Counted from the first letter of the stretch, positions 33,023 through 42,075 are shown. The stretch: 46,458 nucleotides of DNA from an uncultured Sphingomonadales bacterium (GCA_903848655.1 CAINGT010000082.1:1-46458), one strand, 5' to 3'. Translations and numbers: made by a program. The notes: a model not told the origin generated them from the letters alone.

Positions 33023-33107
33023 AGTGATCGTTCTATCAGCGAAACCTTAACGCATTATAAGGCATAACGCAGGACCACGCCAGGACAGGCTAACAGGGGC
33101 GTCAATC

Positions 33108-33878
33108 ATGAAGGCAGTAATCCTGGCGGGCGGCCTTGGCACGCGCTTGAGCGAAGAAACGCACTTGCGGCCCAAACCGATGGTCGAAATTGGCGGACGG
33201 CCGATCCTGTGGCATATCATGCAGATCTATGCTGCGCACGGCATTACCGAATTTGTCGTCTGTTGCGGCTATCGCGGCTATGTAATCAAGGAATATTTCG
33301 CCAATTATTTCATGCATATGTCAGATATCACCTTCGATCTTGGCACGAATGAGAGCTTCGTCCATCACAAAAAAGCCGAACCGTGGCGGGTCACTTTGGT
33401 CGATACCGGCGATGCCACGATGACCGGGGGGCGGCTGGCGCGCGTGCGCGCTTATCTGGGGGATGGTCCGTTCTGCATGACTTATGGCGACGGTGTTGCC
33501 GATATCGATATTGGCGCGCTGGTAGCATTCCATCACGCGCACGGGCGCGATGCCACGATCACGGCGGTTCAGCCGCCCGGCCGTTATGGCGCGCTGATTA
33601 CCGAGGGGGATCGCGTTGACGGGTTCATGGAAAAGCCAAAGGGCGATGGCGGCTGGATCAACGGCGGGTTTTTCGTGCTGTCCCCGCGAGTGCTCGACCG
33701 CATTACGGGGGACGATACCGTGTGGGAAGAAGCGCCGCTGACCGGGCTGGCGGCGGACGGCGCGTTGATGGCACGCCGCCATCACGGGTTTTGGCAACCG
33801 ATGGACACGCTGCGCGACAAGCATCAGCTTGACCGGCTGTGGTCCGAAGGCCGTGCCCCATGGAAAGTGTGGGAATGA
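33108..33878 (+). CDS. rfbF: glucose-1-phosphate cytidylyltransferase
   Basis: A 256-aa nucleotidyltransferase making CDP-glucose from CTP and glucose 1-phosphate. The signature [20 protein letters not shown] is at residues 5-24, with [10 protein letters not shown] as the metal site, and PGRYGAL and [16 protein letters not shown] typical of RfbF. It opens a five-gene operon in which every junction overlaps. It commits glucose to the CDP-6-deoxy-sugar route. AGGGGCG precedes the ATG. Confidence 0.96.
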   Translation: MKAVILAGGLGTRLSEETHLRPKPMVEIGGRPILWHIMQIYAAHGITEFVVCCGYRGYVIKEYFANYFMHMSDITFDLGTNESFVHHKKAEPWRVTLVDTGDATMTGGRLARVRAYLGDGPFCMTYGDGVADIDIGALVAFHHAHGRDATITAVQPPGRYGALITEGDRVDGFMEKPKGDGGWINGGFFVLSPRVLDRITGDDTVWEEAPLTGLAADGALMARRHHGFWQPMDTLRDKHQLDRLWSEGRAPWKVWE

Positions 33879-34927
33879 CACCGCAATTCTGGCGCGGGCG
33901 GCGCGTGTTGATTACCGGCCACACCGGTTTCAAGGGGAGCTGGCTGGCGCTGAAACTGGCTGCGGCCGGCGCCCGCATTACCGGGATCGCGCTCGAACCT
34001 GCCACCGAACCCGCCTTGTTCACTGTCGCAAATGTGGCGCAAGTGCTTGAACGCCATGTCATCTGCGATATCCGCGATCAGGCAGCGCTGCGCGATGCGG
34101 TACAGTCGAGTGCGCCAGAGGTGGTGTTTCACCTTGCCGCGCAACCGCTCGTCCGCGCCAGTTATGCTGATCCGGTTGGCACATTTGCCACCAATGTGAT
34201 GGGCGTGGTCCATCTGCTCGACGCGGTGACCCCGCTGGCCGGGGTAAGGGCGGTCATCAATGTGACGACCGACAAAGTCTATTGGAACGAAGAACGATCC
34301 TGCGCCTATCGGGAGACCGACCGGCTGGGCGGGCGCGATCCTTATGCCGCCAGCAAGGCCGCAGCCGAACTGGTCACGGAAAGCTGGCGGGCAAGCTTTA
34401 CGGCGGGGCGCGGGATTGGCCTTGCTTCGGCACGCGCGGGCAATGTCATTGGCGGCGGCGATTGGGCAATCGACCGGATCGTGCCCGATGCCTTGCGCGC
34501 TTGGGATCGCAGCACACCGCTGATCGTGCGCGCGCCCGGTGCCGTGCGTCCGTGGCAGCATGTGCTTGAACCGCTGGCGGGCTATATCGTGCTGGCCGAG
34601 GCGCTGCTCGATCAACCCGAACGGTTTGCGCAAGCGTGGAATTTTGGGCCACCCACCGACGATGCCCGTCCGGTGGCATGGATTGCCGATTATCTGGCGC
34701 GTACGATGCCCGGGTTTTCGTGGCATTCCGGTGCCAATGACGGGCCGCATGAAGCGTGTTTGCTCGAAGTTGACAGCAGCAAAGCGCGGGCCACGCTGCC
34801 TTGGCGACCCCGCTGGACATTGGCCGAAGCGCTCGACCGCACGGTTCAGTGGCATCGCGACTGGCGCGAAGGCGGCGATGCCCAGGCACTGTGCCTGGCG
34901 CAAATCCGCGACCATGCAGCGCGATGA
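33875..34927 (+). CDS. rfbG: CDP-glucose 4,6-dehydratase
   Basis: A 350-aa short-chain dehydrogenase/reductase that forms CDP-4-keto-6-deoxyglucose. The NAD-binding motif is [16 protein letters not shown], then [12 protein letters not shown], the catalytic [11 protein letters not shown] and [10 protein letters not shown] (YxxxK), and [21 protein letters not shown], all typical of RfbG. I chose the ATG at 33875, giving [10 protein letters not shown] as in known enzymes and an ATGA overlap with rfbF; an in-frame ATG at 33860 is possible. Confidence 0.95.
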   Translation: MTPQFWRGRRVLITGHTGFKGSWLALKLAAAGARITGIALEPATEPALFTVANVAQVLERHVICDIRDQAALRDAVQSSAPEVVFHLAAQPLVRASYADPVGTFATNVMGVVHLLDAVTPLAGVRAVINVTTDKVYWNEERSCAYRETDRLGGRDPYAASKAAAELVTESWRASFTAGRGIGLASARAGNVIGGGDWAIDRIVPDALRAWDRSTPLIVRAPGAVRPWQHVLEPLAGYIVLAEALLDQPERFAQAWNFGPPTDDARPVAWIADYLARTMPGFSWHSGANDGPHEACLLEVDSSKARATLPWRPRWTLAEALDRTVQWHRDWREGGDAQALCLAQIRDHAAR

Positions 34928-35484
34928 GCGCAATCAGCGCCACCCCCACGCCGCTCGCCGGGCTATGGCAGATCGACCGGCACGCCCATGTCGATTCGCG
35001 CGGCAGTTTTGCGCGGCTGTTCTGTGACGATGTGCTGCGGTCGGTCGGCTGGGATCGCCCGATCCGCCAGATCAACCACAGCGTGACCGAACAGCGCGGC
35101 ATCGTGCGCGGACTACATTTCCAGTTCCCGCCGCATGGCGAAACCAAGCTGGTTACGTGCCTGTCCGGGGCAATCTTCGATGTCGCGGTGGATTTGCGGT
35201 GCGGATCGCCGACATATTTGCATTGGCACGGGATCAGGCTGGATGAAAACAACCGGCGCAGTCTGCTTATCCCGCGCGGATTTGCGCATGGGTTTCAAGC
35301 GCTGAGCGACCATGCGGTGATGATCTATCTGCATGATGCGGCCTATGATCCAAACGGCGAAGGCGGAATTTCTCCGCTCGATCCGCGCATTGCCATCGCC
35401 TGGCCGCTCGCGGTAACGGCGCTGTCAGCGCGCGATGCGGCCTTGTCGCCGGTCGGGCCGGATTTTTCAGGATTGCCCGCATGA
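34924..35484 (+). CDS. RmlC-like 4-keto-6-deoxysugar 3,5-epimerase
   Basis: A 186-aa cupin epimerase. It keeps the RmlC features: DSRGSFARLF, the catalytic His in IVRGLHFQ, LLIPRGFAHGFQALSD, and the tyrosine in AAYDPNGEGGISPLDP. In this operon it should act on CDP-4-keto-6-deoxyglucose or its methylated product rather than on the dTDP sugar. Whether it inverts C3, C5 or both cannot be read. It overlaps rfbG by four bases and the following methyltransferase gene by four. Confidence 0.85.
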   Translation: MSAISATPTPLAGLWQIDRHAHVDSRGSFARLFCDDVLRSVGWDRPIRQINHSVTEQRGIVRGLHFQFPPHGETKLVTCLSGAIFDVAVDLRCGSPTYLHWHGIRLDENNRRSLLIPRGFAHGFQALSDHAVMIYLHDAAYDPNGEGGISPLDPRIAIAWPLAVTALSARDAALSPVGPDFSGLPA

Positions 35485-36707
35485 AGTGTCGCCATTGCCA
35501 TACCCCGCTGACCACGCCCGTCATCGACCTTGGCACCGCACCGCCATCGAACGCTTATCTGACCCGATCCAAACTGCATGAGCCCGAGGTGTGGTTTCCA
35601 TTGCGGGTACTGGTGTGCGATGAATGTCACCTCGTCCAGACAGAGGATTTTGCCGCGCACGATGCGCTGTTTGGCGAGGATTACGCCTATTTCAGCGGTT
35701 TTTCGCAAAGCTGGCTCGATCATGCGCGCGGCTATGTCGCGGCGATGGTGGATCGCCATGGTTTGCATGCTGGCTCGCACGTGGTCGAAGTGGCGTCGAA
35801 CGATGGCTATTTGCTGCAATACTTTGCCCAGGCCGGAATTCCCTGCCTGGGCATCGAGCCGACACACAGTACCGCGCAGGCCGCGCGCGCACGCGGCATT
35901 GCCACGATCGAAGCGTTCTTTGGCGTGGCGCTGGCGCACAAGCTGGTGGGCGAAGGCCATGCGGCTGACCTGATCACCGCCAACAACGTGCTGGCGCATG
36001 TGCCCGATATCAACGATTTCGTTGCGGGATTCGCGGTCTTGCTCAAACCGCAAGGGACCGCGACATTCGAATTTCCGCATCTGTTGCGCCTGATCGAAGA
36101 GGTGCAGTTCGATACGATCTATCATGAACATTTTTCGTACTTGTCGCTGCTCGCGGTTGAACGCATTTTTCTGCACAATCATCTGACGGTGGTCGATGTC
36201 GAACACTTGCCCACCCATGGTGGCAGTTTGCGGGTCCATGCGCGGCGCAGCGACAGCAACCCCGGCCCGGTCAGCGACCGCGTGGTGGCGCTTCGTGCGC
36301 GCGAGGCGGCAGCCGGTCTGGCCGGGTCGGACATCTATGCACGCCTGCAACCGCGCGCCGAAGGAATCCGCGATGCGCTGCTGCTGTTTCTGATCGAGGC
36401 CAAGCGGCAGGGCAAACGAGTCGCGGCCTATGGTGCAGCGGCCAAGGGCAACACGATGCTCAATTTTGCCGGGGTGCGCTCCGATTTGCTGGGTTACGTG
36501 GTTGACCGCAATCCGGCCAAAATCGGGAAATTTCTGCCCGGTAGCCGAATCCCGATAGTGGGCAAGGAGCACCTCTTGGCTGACCAGCCCGATTTCATCG
36601 TGATTCTGCCGTGGAACTTGCGGAACGAGATCATCACCCAGCTTGCCGAAGCGCGCACGTGGGGCGCGCAATTCGTGGTGGCGGTGCCGCAACTGGCGAT
36701 CATGTGA
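35481..36707 (+). CDS. sugar C-methyltransferase, TylC3/TcaB9-like
   Basis: A 408-aa three-domain enzyme. The N-terminal zinc domain has CRHC at residues 3-6 and CDEC around 49-52. The SAM domain reads VVEVASNDGYLLQYF, then ANNVLAHVPDINDF. The catalytic region IYHEHFSYLSL matches the Tyr/His cluster of TcaB9. The C-terminal Rossmann domain has VAAYGAAAKGNTMLNFAG. Enzymes of this kind put a methyl group on C3 of 4-keto-6-deoxy sugars. With rfbF/rfbG upstream and no rfbH, the product is probably a CDP-bound branched 6-deoxyhexose. Confidence 0.87.
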   Translation: MKCRHCHTPLTTPVIDLGTAPPSNAYLTRSKLHEPEVWFPLRVLVCDECHLVQTEDFAAHDALFGEDYAYFSGFSQSWLDHARGYVAAMVDRHGLHAGSHVVEVASNDGYLLQYFAQAGIPCLGIEPTHSTAQAARARGIATIEAFFGVALAHKLVGEGHAADLITANNVLAHVPDINDFVAGFAVLLKPQGTATFEFPHLLRLIEEVQFDTIYHEHFSYLSLLAVERIFLHNHLTVVDVEHLPTHGGSLRVHARRSDSNPGPVSDRVVALRAREAAAGLAGSDIYARLQPRAEGIRDALLLFLIEAKRQGKRVAAYGAAAKGNTMLNFAGVRSDLLGYVVDRNPAKIGKFLPGSRIPIVGKEHLLADQPDFIVILPWNLRNEIITQLAEARTWGAQFVVAVPQLAIM

Positions 36708-37633
36708 TGCGGATTGCGATCACCGGGGCCAGCGGTTTTATCGGCGCGCACGCGGTTGAGGCGGCACGCGTTGCCGGGCACGAAGTCCATGTTTTGGGCA
36801 GGCGCAAACTCGCGCGCGGGGATGTTGCCTTTCATTGTTGCGACCTGATGGATGGACCGGCGGTGCAACGCGTGCTTGGCACGGTCCGCGCAGAAGCGCT
36901 GGTCCACCTTGCCTGGTATGCCGAGCCGGGCAAATTCTGGACCGCGCCCGAAAACCTCGACTGGCTGGCGGCATCGCTGACGCTGGCGCGCGGTTTTGCG
37001 CAAGCGGGGGGTGCCCGGCTGGTGGTGGCGGGCAGTTGCGCGGAATATGATTGGTCGAGCCCGCTGCTGGATGAAGCCACCACGCCGCTGCGCCCGTCAA
37101 CGCTTTACGGCGTGACGAAAGCCGCGCTGTTCCATGCGCTTGAGGCAGCAGCGCCGGTCCTGGGGTTATCGTTTGGCTGGGGCCGGATTTTTGTACCATA
37201 TGGCCCGGGTGACCGGCCCGAACGGCTGATCGGAACGCTGGTGGCCGCCTTGGTTGAGGGACGCCACGCCGATTTTTCAGCAGGAACCCAGCAGCGCGAT
37301 TTCATCCACGCCGCCGATGTCGGCGCGGCGTTGATCGCCTTGCTGGGATCGGACGTGCGCGGCGCGGTCAATATCGGATCGGGTGAAGCGATTGCAGTCC
37401 GCAGTCTGATCGAGCTGGCGGCCGGTCTGGCGGGCGGGGAATCCAGCCTTCGTTTCGGAACCCGCGCTCTGGCCGATGGCGATCCGCCCCGGCTGGTCGC
37501 GCAGATCCTGCGCTTGCGTGATGAAGTGGGGTTTCGCCCGACCTTTGATCGGATCGGCGGATTGCGTGATACTTTGGTCCGGGCCGGATTGATAACAAAG
37601 GCCCGACAAGGTTCAGAAAATCATTCGCAATAA
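36707..37633 (+). CDS. NAD-dependent sugar epimerase/4-ketoreductase
   Basis: A 308-aa extended SDR protein. It starts MRIAITGASGFIGAHAVEAA and has LVHLAWYAEPGKFW, VVAGSCAEYDW, and STLYGVTKAALFHAL with YxxxK. RDFIHAADVGAAL follows. As the last gene of the CDP-sugar operon it would reduce the C4 keto group and finish the sugar. The ATG shares its A with the stop of the methyltransferase (TGATG). The last residues, ENHSQ, and the stop TAA are read from a degenerate copy of the palindromic repeat, so the natural C-terminus may have been changed. Confidence 0.85.
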   Translation: MRIAITGASGFIGAHAVEAARVAGHEVHVLGRRKLARGDVAFHCCDLMDGPAVQRVLGTVRAEALVHLAWYAEPGKFWTAPENLDWLAASLTLARGFAQAGGARLVVAGSCAEYDWSSPLLDEATTPLRPSTLYGVTKAALFHALEAAAPVLGLSFGWGRIFVPYGPGDRPERLIGTLVAALVEGRHADFSAGTQQRDFIHAADVGAALIALLGSDVRGAVNIGSGEAIAVRSLIELAAGLAGGESSLRFGTRALADGDPPRLVAQILRLRDEVGFRPTFDRIGGLRDTLVRAGLITKARQGSENHSQ

Positions 37634-37692
37634 ATAGCGAGAAAACATTTATTTTACAGCAAGATGCAATTCCATTTTATCGTATCTTGGTC
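37624..37692 (+). repeat. degenerate palindromic repeat, copy 5
   Basis: TTCGCAATAAATAGCGAGAA matches the second half of module A (TTCGCAATAAATCACGCGAA) and is followed by a module-B-like hairpin: AAGATGCAAT (37661-37670) with ATCGTATCTT (37679-37688). The first half of module A is missing. It sits between convergent genes and supplies the stop codon TAA (37631-37633) of the reductase gene. Confidence 0.6.
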
Positions 37693-37712
37693 TGGTCGTG
37701 GTACCGCGCTTG

Positions 37713-39404
37713 TCATGACGCGCTGATGATACAGCCTGCCTGTGCCAGCCGTGGCGCGATCGCGCGATTGGCGCGGTCGGCTTGTGCCTGATCGAACCCA
37801 TATGCGGTGGCTATTGGGTGTTGTACGGCATCACCGATCAGCACGACCGAGGGATGGCTGGCGCAAATCGCGGTGATCGTGGCAGGATCGAGCGCTTCGC
37901 GGATCAGGCGGATCGGGCGGCGGTTCAGCAAGGGCGGGTTGAACACGAGATCACGCGAATAGCGCACATCTTTCTGGCCGATCACCGCATAGTCTGCCGT
38001 GATCTGCGCAATTTGCGCCGAAGCGCGCGCAACCGGTGCATAAAACCGATGCGCCATGACCATTTGTGTGGGCACCAGCACGATTGCCCCCGCCGCCGAT
38101 GTGCGCACCAGCAGGGTGCGCCAGCGGGGGAGCTGATCGCCCAGCGATTTCCAGCCGAAAATTGCGAGCAGAATGCCATTGCCGATCAGGCCATGCAGGT
38201 ACCGATAGCCAAACCCGTGACCCTGATAGGGCAGGACCACGGCCGAGAGGATCAATGTCGCAAGCGGGCCAGCGGCCAGCGCCGCGATCATCGGGTTTCG
38301 CCGCCATCCGCGCAAGCCCAGCAGCGCCAGCGGTACCAGCAGCAGATGCTGCCACGCAATGAACCGCAGCAGATTGAGCGTCATCCACGGAATGCTGACG
38401 AGCCAGGCGTCGTTCAGCATCGCGGGCAAGCGCGAGAACACATCCACCCCGACCGGGGGCAGGGCATGGGGGTCGGATTGGACCAGCGCCCATAACGGCA
38501 TTGACCAGCCAAGCCAGAACGCGCCGATCAGGGCATAGCCCACACCATACAGCGCGGCGCGGTCCCAGCGGCGCTCGATCAGCAACAGCGCCAGCAGCGG
38601 TGCGGCAAACAGCGGATGCAGCACGATCTGATGCAGCCCGGTGGCGGCAAATCCCACCACGAGCGCCGCCGCGTCGCCTGCCCAAGTACGCCGCAAAAAC
38701 AGCCACAGCCAGCACAGATTGAGCGCAAGGTGGCCGGGCATCGCATAGCTGGTCATGCCCAGCATCAGCACTTGGGCCGATCCGGCATACAAGACCATGG
38801 CGATGAAACCCGCTTCGCGATCTTCCGGCCATAACCGGCGGAAACAGCCCCATAACGCCACCGCGCCCAGCGCGGTCAGCAGCGGGTTGGCAATGGCGGG
38901 GGTGGCGATCAGGTCGCACAGCGCGCGCAGCGCGGCATTGACCGGCAGATAGGCCGAAATCCATGCCCCGCGATGCGCCGCCGGAACCATGAACAGCGTG
39001 TTGAGCGCATCGGCATGATCGCGCCACAGCACCGGCAAAGGTTGCACGAGGTGGCCGCTGGCAAACACGGCGGCATCGAATGTCGCCATTTGTTCATCAC
39101 GGCTCAGGTCATAGCCGCACAGCACCCAATAATGCCCGGCCAGCGTAACCACTGCCAGCGCCAGCGCAACCAGCAGGCAGGCGCGCCACTGCAGTTCGGG
39201 CAGTGCCGCGCGCCCGGTCAGTCTGATCCGCGCCAGCGCCAGCACGACCAGCCCGGCCAGTAACAACCAGCGATCCTGCCGGTGCAGAAAAAATGTGGTC
39301 AGGCTGACTTCTGGTCCCAGCACTGCCGCCACCAGAAAGGCGATGATCGTTGCCCACAGCGCGGCGCGGATCGGCAAGCGGGCAAGGGCGGGTGGCGCGA
39401 TCAA
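37713..39404 (-). CDS. GT-C type membrane glycosyltransferase-like protein
   Basis: A 563-aa integral membrane protein with about ten or more helices. It has an acidic first loop (CGYDLSRDEQMATFDAAVFA) like the D/E-rich catalytic loop of PMT/ArnT-type GT-C enzymes, which use polyprenyl-linked sugars. The C-terminal 110 residues are soluble (KDVRYSRDLVFNPPLLNRR). The chosen start is the TTG at 39404, preceded by GAAGGA. Extending upstream would add residues encoded by a palindromic repeat. It converges on the CDP-sugar operon and is a good candidate to use the gtr-loaded sugar. The exact family is uncertain. Confidence 0.75.
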   Translation of the reverse strand: MIAPPALARLPIRAALWATIIAFLVAAVLGPEVSLTTFFLHRQDRWLLLAGLVVLALARIRLTGRAALPELQWRACLLVALALAVVTLAGHYWVLCGYDLSRDEQMATFDAAVFASGHLVQPLPVLWRDHADALNTLFMVPAAHRGAWISAYLPVNAALRALCDLIATPAIANPLLTALGAVALWGCFRRLWPEDREAGFIAMVLYAGSAQVLMLGMTSYAMPGHLALNLCWLWLFLRRTWAGDAAALVVGFAATGLHQIVLHPLFAAPLLALLLIERRWDRAALYGVGYALIGAFWLGWSMPLWALVQSDPHALPPVGVDVFSRLPAMLNDAWLVSIPWMTLNLLRFIAWQHLLLVPLALLGLRGWRRNPMIAALAAGPLATLILSAVVLPYQGHGFGYRYLHGLIGNGILLAIFGWKSLGDQLPRWRTLLVRTSAAGAIVLVPTQMVMAHRFYAPVARASAQIAQITADYAVIGQKDVRYSRDLVFNPPLLNRRPIRLIREALDPATITAICASHPSVVLIGDAVQHPIATAYGFDQAQADRANRAIAPRLAQAGCIISAS

Positions 39405-39478
39405 TCGTGCGTTCCTTCGCGCTTGGTGACCGGATGGCAGTTGGTTGTCCGGCCATTGCCGATCCGGGGCGCGGCGTC

Positions 39479-39686
39479 TAGAGCGTGATGCGAGCCGCAG
39501 TCCACCGCAGGTAAAAAGTGGGAACCGGTTTTTACCTGCGGTGGACTGCGGCTCGCAATAAATCACGCGAAAACAAAGACTCTAGAGCGTGATGCGAAAA
39601 AGTGGGAACCGGTTTTTTGCAATAAATCACGCGAAAACAAAGACTCTAGAGCGGAATGCGATTCAATCTAATCGCATTCCGCTCTA
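39479..39686 (+). repeat. palindromic repeat, copy 6 (A-A-B, with two-sided stem insert)
   Basis: Three modules in tandem: A with a stem insert (39479-39582), A without it (39583-39646), and B (39647-39686). In the first A the left arm carries GCCGCAGTCCACCGCAGGTA and the right arm carries its complement, so the hairpin is lengthened by about 20 bp. The block fills most of the 386-base gene-free stretch between the membrane protein start (39404) and hsp20 (39791). Nothing else is seen in the remainder. Confidence 0.9.
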
Positions 39687-39790
39687 GAGCGGTGGCGGTT
39701 CCAAACCAAATCGCGCGCATTCTGCCCTGCCCAAGCAGGATTGCGAAGGGGCGGACCGTTGCCGATCCGCCCCGCGCGTCATACTGATGG

Positions 39791-40258
39791 TCAGGCAGCG
39801 GCGCTCGATCCGCCGTCGATCACCGACAACGGGGCTTGCCCGCCGATCAGCACTTTTTTGGGCTTCATCGCTTCGGGCACTTCGCGCAACAGATCAATCA
39901 TCAGCAATCCGTCGGCCAGATCGGCGCTTTCCACCCGCACAAAGTCGGCCAGTTCAAAGCGGCGTTCAAAACCCCGGTTGGCGATGCCGATGTGCAGGAA
40001 CTGGCGGCTGGCCGGGTCGATGTCGGCTTTGTGGCCTTTGACCACCAGCAAGTTCTGCTGCGCGGTAATGTCCAGTTCGTCGGGCTTGAACCCGGCGACG
40101 GCCAGCGTGATGCGATACTGGTCATCGCTGCGGCGTTCGATGTTGAACGGGGGGTAATTGTCGCCGGTCTGCGCGCGCGCCTGGCGTTCGAGCAAGTCGA
40201 ACAGGCGGTCAAAACCCACAGTGGTGCGGCGATAAGGGGTAAAATCAAGACGGGTCAT
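39791..40258 (-). CDS. small heat-shock protein, Hsp20/IbpA family
   Basis: A 155-aa alpha-crystallin-domain chaperone that holds unfolding proteins. It starts MTRLDFTPYRRTTVGFDRLF, as in alphaproteobacterial IbpA-like proteins. The alpha-crystallin domain runs from about residue 35 to 125, with YRITLAVAGFKPDELDI, GIANRGFERRFELADFV and GLLMIDLLREVPE; the usual C-terminal IxI-type contact may be KVLIGG. The upstream leader has a ROSE-like thermometer and a CTTGAAA heat-shock promoter element. The ribosome binding site AGAGGA is inside the thermometer hairpin. Confidence 0.93.
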   Translation of the reverse strand: MTRLDFTPYRRTTVGFDRLFDLLERQARAQTGDNYPPFNIERRSDDQYRITLAVAGFKPDELDITAQQNLLVVKGHKADIDPASRQFLHIGIANRGFERRFELADFVRVESADLADGLLMIDLLREVPEAMKPKKVLIGGQAPLSVIDGGSSAAA

Positions 40259-40322
40259 GGCATATCCTCTTAATGAGCAATGTGCAGTGAACCCCTGGCG
40301 GACCCATCTCATGGCGCCCGCC
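40259..40322 (-). promoter_or_regulatory. ROSE-like RNA thermometer of hsp20
   Basis: On the hsp20 strand the leader ends TTGCTCATTAAGAGGA (40280-40265) and then the ATG. UUGCU pairs with the Shine-Dalgarno AGAGGA, leaving one G unpaired, which is the hallmark of ROSE elements. Just upstream, 40322-40297 forms a strong second hairpin (GGCGGGC with GTCCGCC, inner CCAT/ATGG). CTTGAAA (complement of 40395-40401) fits a sigma-32 -35 element, giving a leader of roughly 100 bases. I can see no clean -10 match. Confidence 0.65.
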
Positions 40323-40409
40323 GGGGCCAGCGGCTGGATCACGCCCGGCTTGCGGCGCGCGATCCGATGCTCCATGTGTGATGGCCACCGACAATTTCAA
40401 GAGGCGGCC

Positions 40410-40688
40410 ATGAGCGAACCCGGTACCGATTTCCCGCGCGTCGAAATCTATACCAAATGGGGGTGCCCCTATTGCCATCGCGCCAAAGCGCTGCTGGCGG
40501 ACAAAGGCGCTGACGTGACCGAATATGACGTAACCATGGGTGGCCCGCATCAGGTGGCGCTGCGCGAACGTGCGCCGGAATCGCGCACCGTGCCGCAGAT
40601 ATTCATTCGCGGGCGGCTTATCGGCGGGTGCGATGATCTGGTCGCGCTTGATAGGGCGGGCGGGCTCGATCCGCTGCTGGCGGCATGA
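40410..40688 (+). CDS. grxC: glutaredoxin 3-like
   Basis: A 92-aa dithiol glutaredoxin with active site CPYC in TKWGCPYCHRAK, TVPQIFIRG with the cis-Pro, and IGGCDDLVALDRAG, all as in GrxC. Reduces disulfides with glutathione in the cytosol. The ATG at 40410 follows GAGGCGGCC. It overlaps the Nit hydrolase gene by four bases (ATGA); a DUF1178 gene follows. The grx, nit and DUF1178 order is familiar in alphaproteobacteria. Confidence 0.93.
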   Translation: MSEPGTDFPRVEIYTKWGCPYCHRAKALLADKGADVTEYDVTMGGPHQVALRERAPESRTVPQIFIRGRLIGGCDDLVALDRAGGLDPLLAA

Positions 40689-41542
40689 CCGGCGCGGACG
40701 CGGTGCGCGCGCCGGTGCGCATCGCCGTTTTGCAAATGACCACCGGGATCGACCCGGCTGCCAACGCCGCCACGATCATCAGCGCGGCCGAGCGTGCGGC
40801 GGGTGAGGGCGCGGCGATGCTGTTCACTCCGGAAATGGCGCTGCTGCTCGATCGCGATCGCGCCCGCGCGCGCGATCACATCGTGCCCGAAGCGGCCAAC
40901 CCGGTGCTGGCCAGTCTGCGCGCGGCGGCGGCGCGCACCGGGATCTGGCTGCATATCGGATCGTTGCCCGTGCTGGCCGAAAACGATGCCGCCGCGCGCT
41001 TTGCCAACCGCACGCTGGTGATCGACCCTCACGGCACAGTGGTGGCGCGTTATGACAAGATCCACATGTTTGACGTCGATCTGCCAACGGGCGAAAGCTG
41101 GCGCGAATCCGCCGCGTTTCGCCCCGGCAGCGCGGTGGTGACCATTGACTGCCCGGTCGGGCGGCTGGGGCTGGCGGTGTGTTATGACATCCGCTTTCCC
41201 GATCTGTTTGCCGAACTGGGGCGGCGCGGGTGTGATACCATCACCATCCCCGCCGCGTTTACCGCGCCCACCGGGCGCGCGCACTGGCATTTGCTGCAAC
41301 GCGCGCGCGCGGTCGAAGCCAGCACCTTTGTCATCGCCCCCGCGCAAACCGGCCACCACGCCGACGGGCGGACGACTTATGGCCATTCGCTGGTGATCGA
41401 TCCGTGGGGCGATGTGCTGCTCGATCTGGGCGATCAGCCCGGGCTGGGCTTTGCCACACTCGATTTTGCCCGTTTGGCCGACGTGCGGCGGCAAGTGCCC
41501 AGCCTTGTCAATCGGCGCGAAATCCCCAGATTGACCGCATGA
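40685..41542 (+). CDS. carbon-nitrogen hydrolase, Nit1/NIT family
   Basis: A 285-aa nitrilase-superfamily amidase. The catalytic triad is Glu50 (LFTPEMALL), Lys125 (RYDKIHMFD) and Cys166 (LAVCYDIRFP). The pattern fits the Nit branch that hydrolyses deaminated glutathione, and the glutaredoxin immediately upstream (ATGA overlap) agrees with a glutathione-related task. Overlaps the DUF1178 gene by four bases. The substrate is inferred from the family and its neighbours. Confidence 0.9.
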   Translation: MTGADAVRAPVRIAVLQMTTGIDPAANAATIISAAERAAGEGAAMLFTPEMALLLDRDRARARDHIVPEAANPVLASLRAAAARTGIWLHIGSLPVLAENDAAARFANRTLVIDPHGTVVARYDKIHMFDVDLPTGESWRESAAFRPGSAVVTIDCPVGRLGLAVCYDIRFPDLFAELGRRGCDTITIPAAFTAPTGRAHWHLLQRARAVEASTFVIAPAQTGHHADGRTTYGHSLVIDPWGDVLLDLGDQPGLGFATLDFARLADVRRQVPSLVNRREIPRLTA

Positions 41543-42021
41543 TCGTTTTTGATTTGTCCTGCCGACCCCACGCGCACCGCTTTGAAGGCTGGTTCGGCTC
41601 GTCCGCCGATTTTGCCGATCAGCAGGCGCGCGGGCTGCTGCTGTGCCCCACCTGCGGCAGCGCCGAAATCGTCAAATCGATTACCGCGCCAAACCTCGGG
41701 CGCAAATCGAACCAGCACACCCCGTCCGCCGCGCAATCCCCGACCCCGCCGGCCCCAGTGCCGCAGGCGAACGCACCACTACCCCCCGCCGCGCTCGCCG
41801 CGCTCAAGACAATCGCAATGCGGCAGGCCGAAGCGCTCAAATCTTCCACTTGGGTGGGCGACCGCTTTGCCGAAACCGCGCGCGCCATCCATTACGGTGA
41901 ACAGACCGCCACCGCGATCCACGGCCAGGCCACCACTGCCGAAGCCGAAGCCCTGTGCGAAGAAGGGGTGGAAATCACCCCGATCCTGTTCCCCATCACC
42001 CCGCCCGGCACAGCCAACTGA
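41539..42021 (+). CDS. DUF1178 family protein
   Basis: A 160-aa protein starting MIVFDLSCRPHAHRFEGWFG, with a CPTCGS zinc-ribbon-like pair around residues 36-41. A Pro/Ala/Gln-rich linker leads to a helical C-terminal part (DRFAETARAIHYGEQTA). This is the full DUF1178 pattern. The family is of unknown function and is commonly placed after the Nit/glutaredoxin genes in alphaproteobacteria. Translationally coupled to the Nit gene; followed 54 bases later by a tRNA gene. Confidence 0.9.
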   Translation: MIVFDLSCRPHAHRFEGWFGSSADFADQQARGLLLCPTCGSAEIVKSITAPNLGRKSNQHTPSAAQSPTPPAPVPQANAPLPPAALAALKTIAMRQAEALKSSTWVGDRFAETARAIHYGEQTATAIHGQATTAEAEALCEEGVEITPILFPITPPGTAN

Positions 42022-42075
42022 ACCAGCACCTTGCCAATTGCACCCCCGCGCCAAGCAGCATATGAACGGTTCGAG

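Noticed and set aside
39405..39566. N-terminal extension MIYCEPQSTAG of the membrane glycosyltransferase frame, and similar frames starting at 42540 and 44765
   Set aside because: These peptides are translations of the palindromic repeat itself, which explains why nearly the same sequence appears three times.
39479..39686. Tandem repeat units considered as a CRISPR array
   Set aside because: There are no regular spacers, the units are self-complementary modules, and no cas genes are present.
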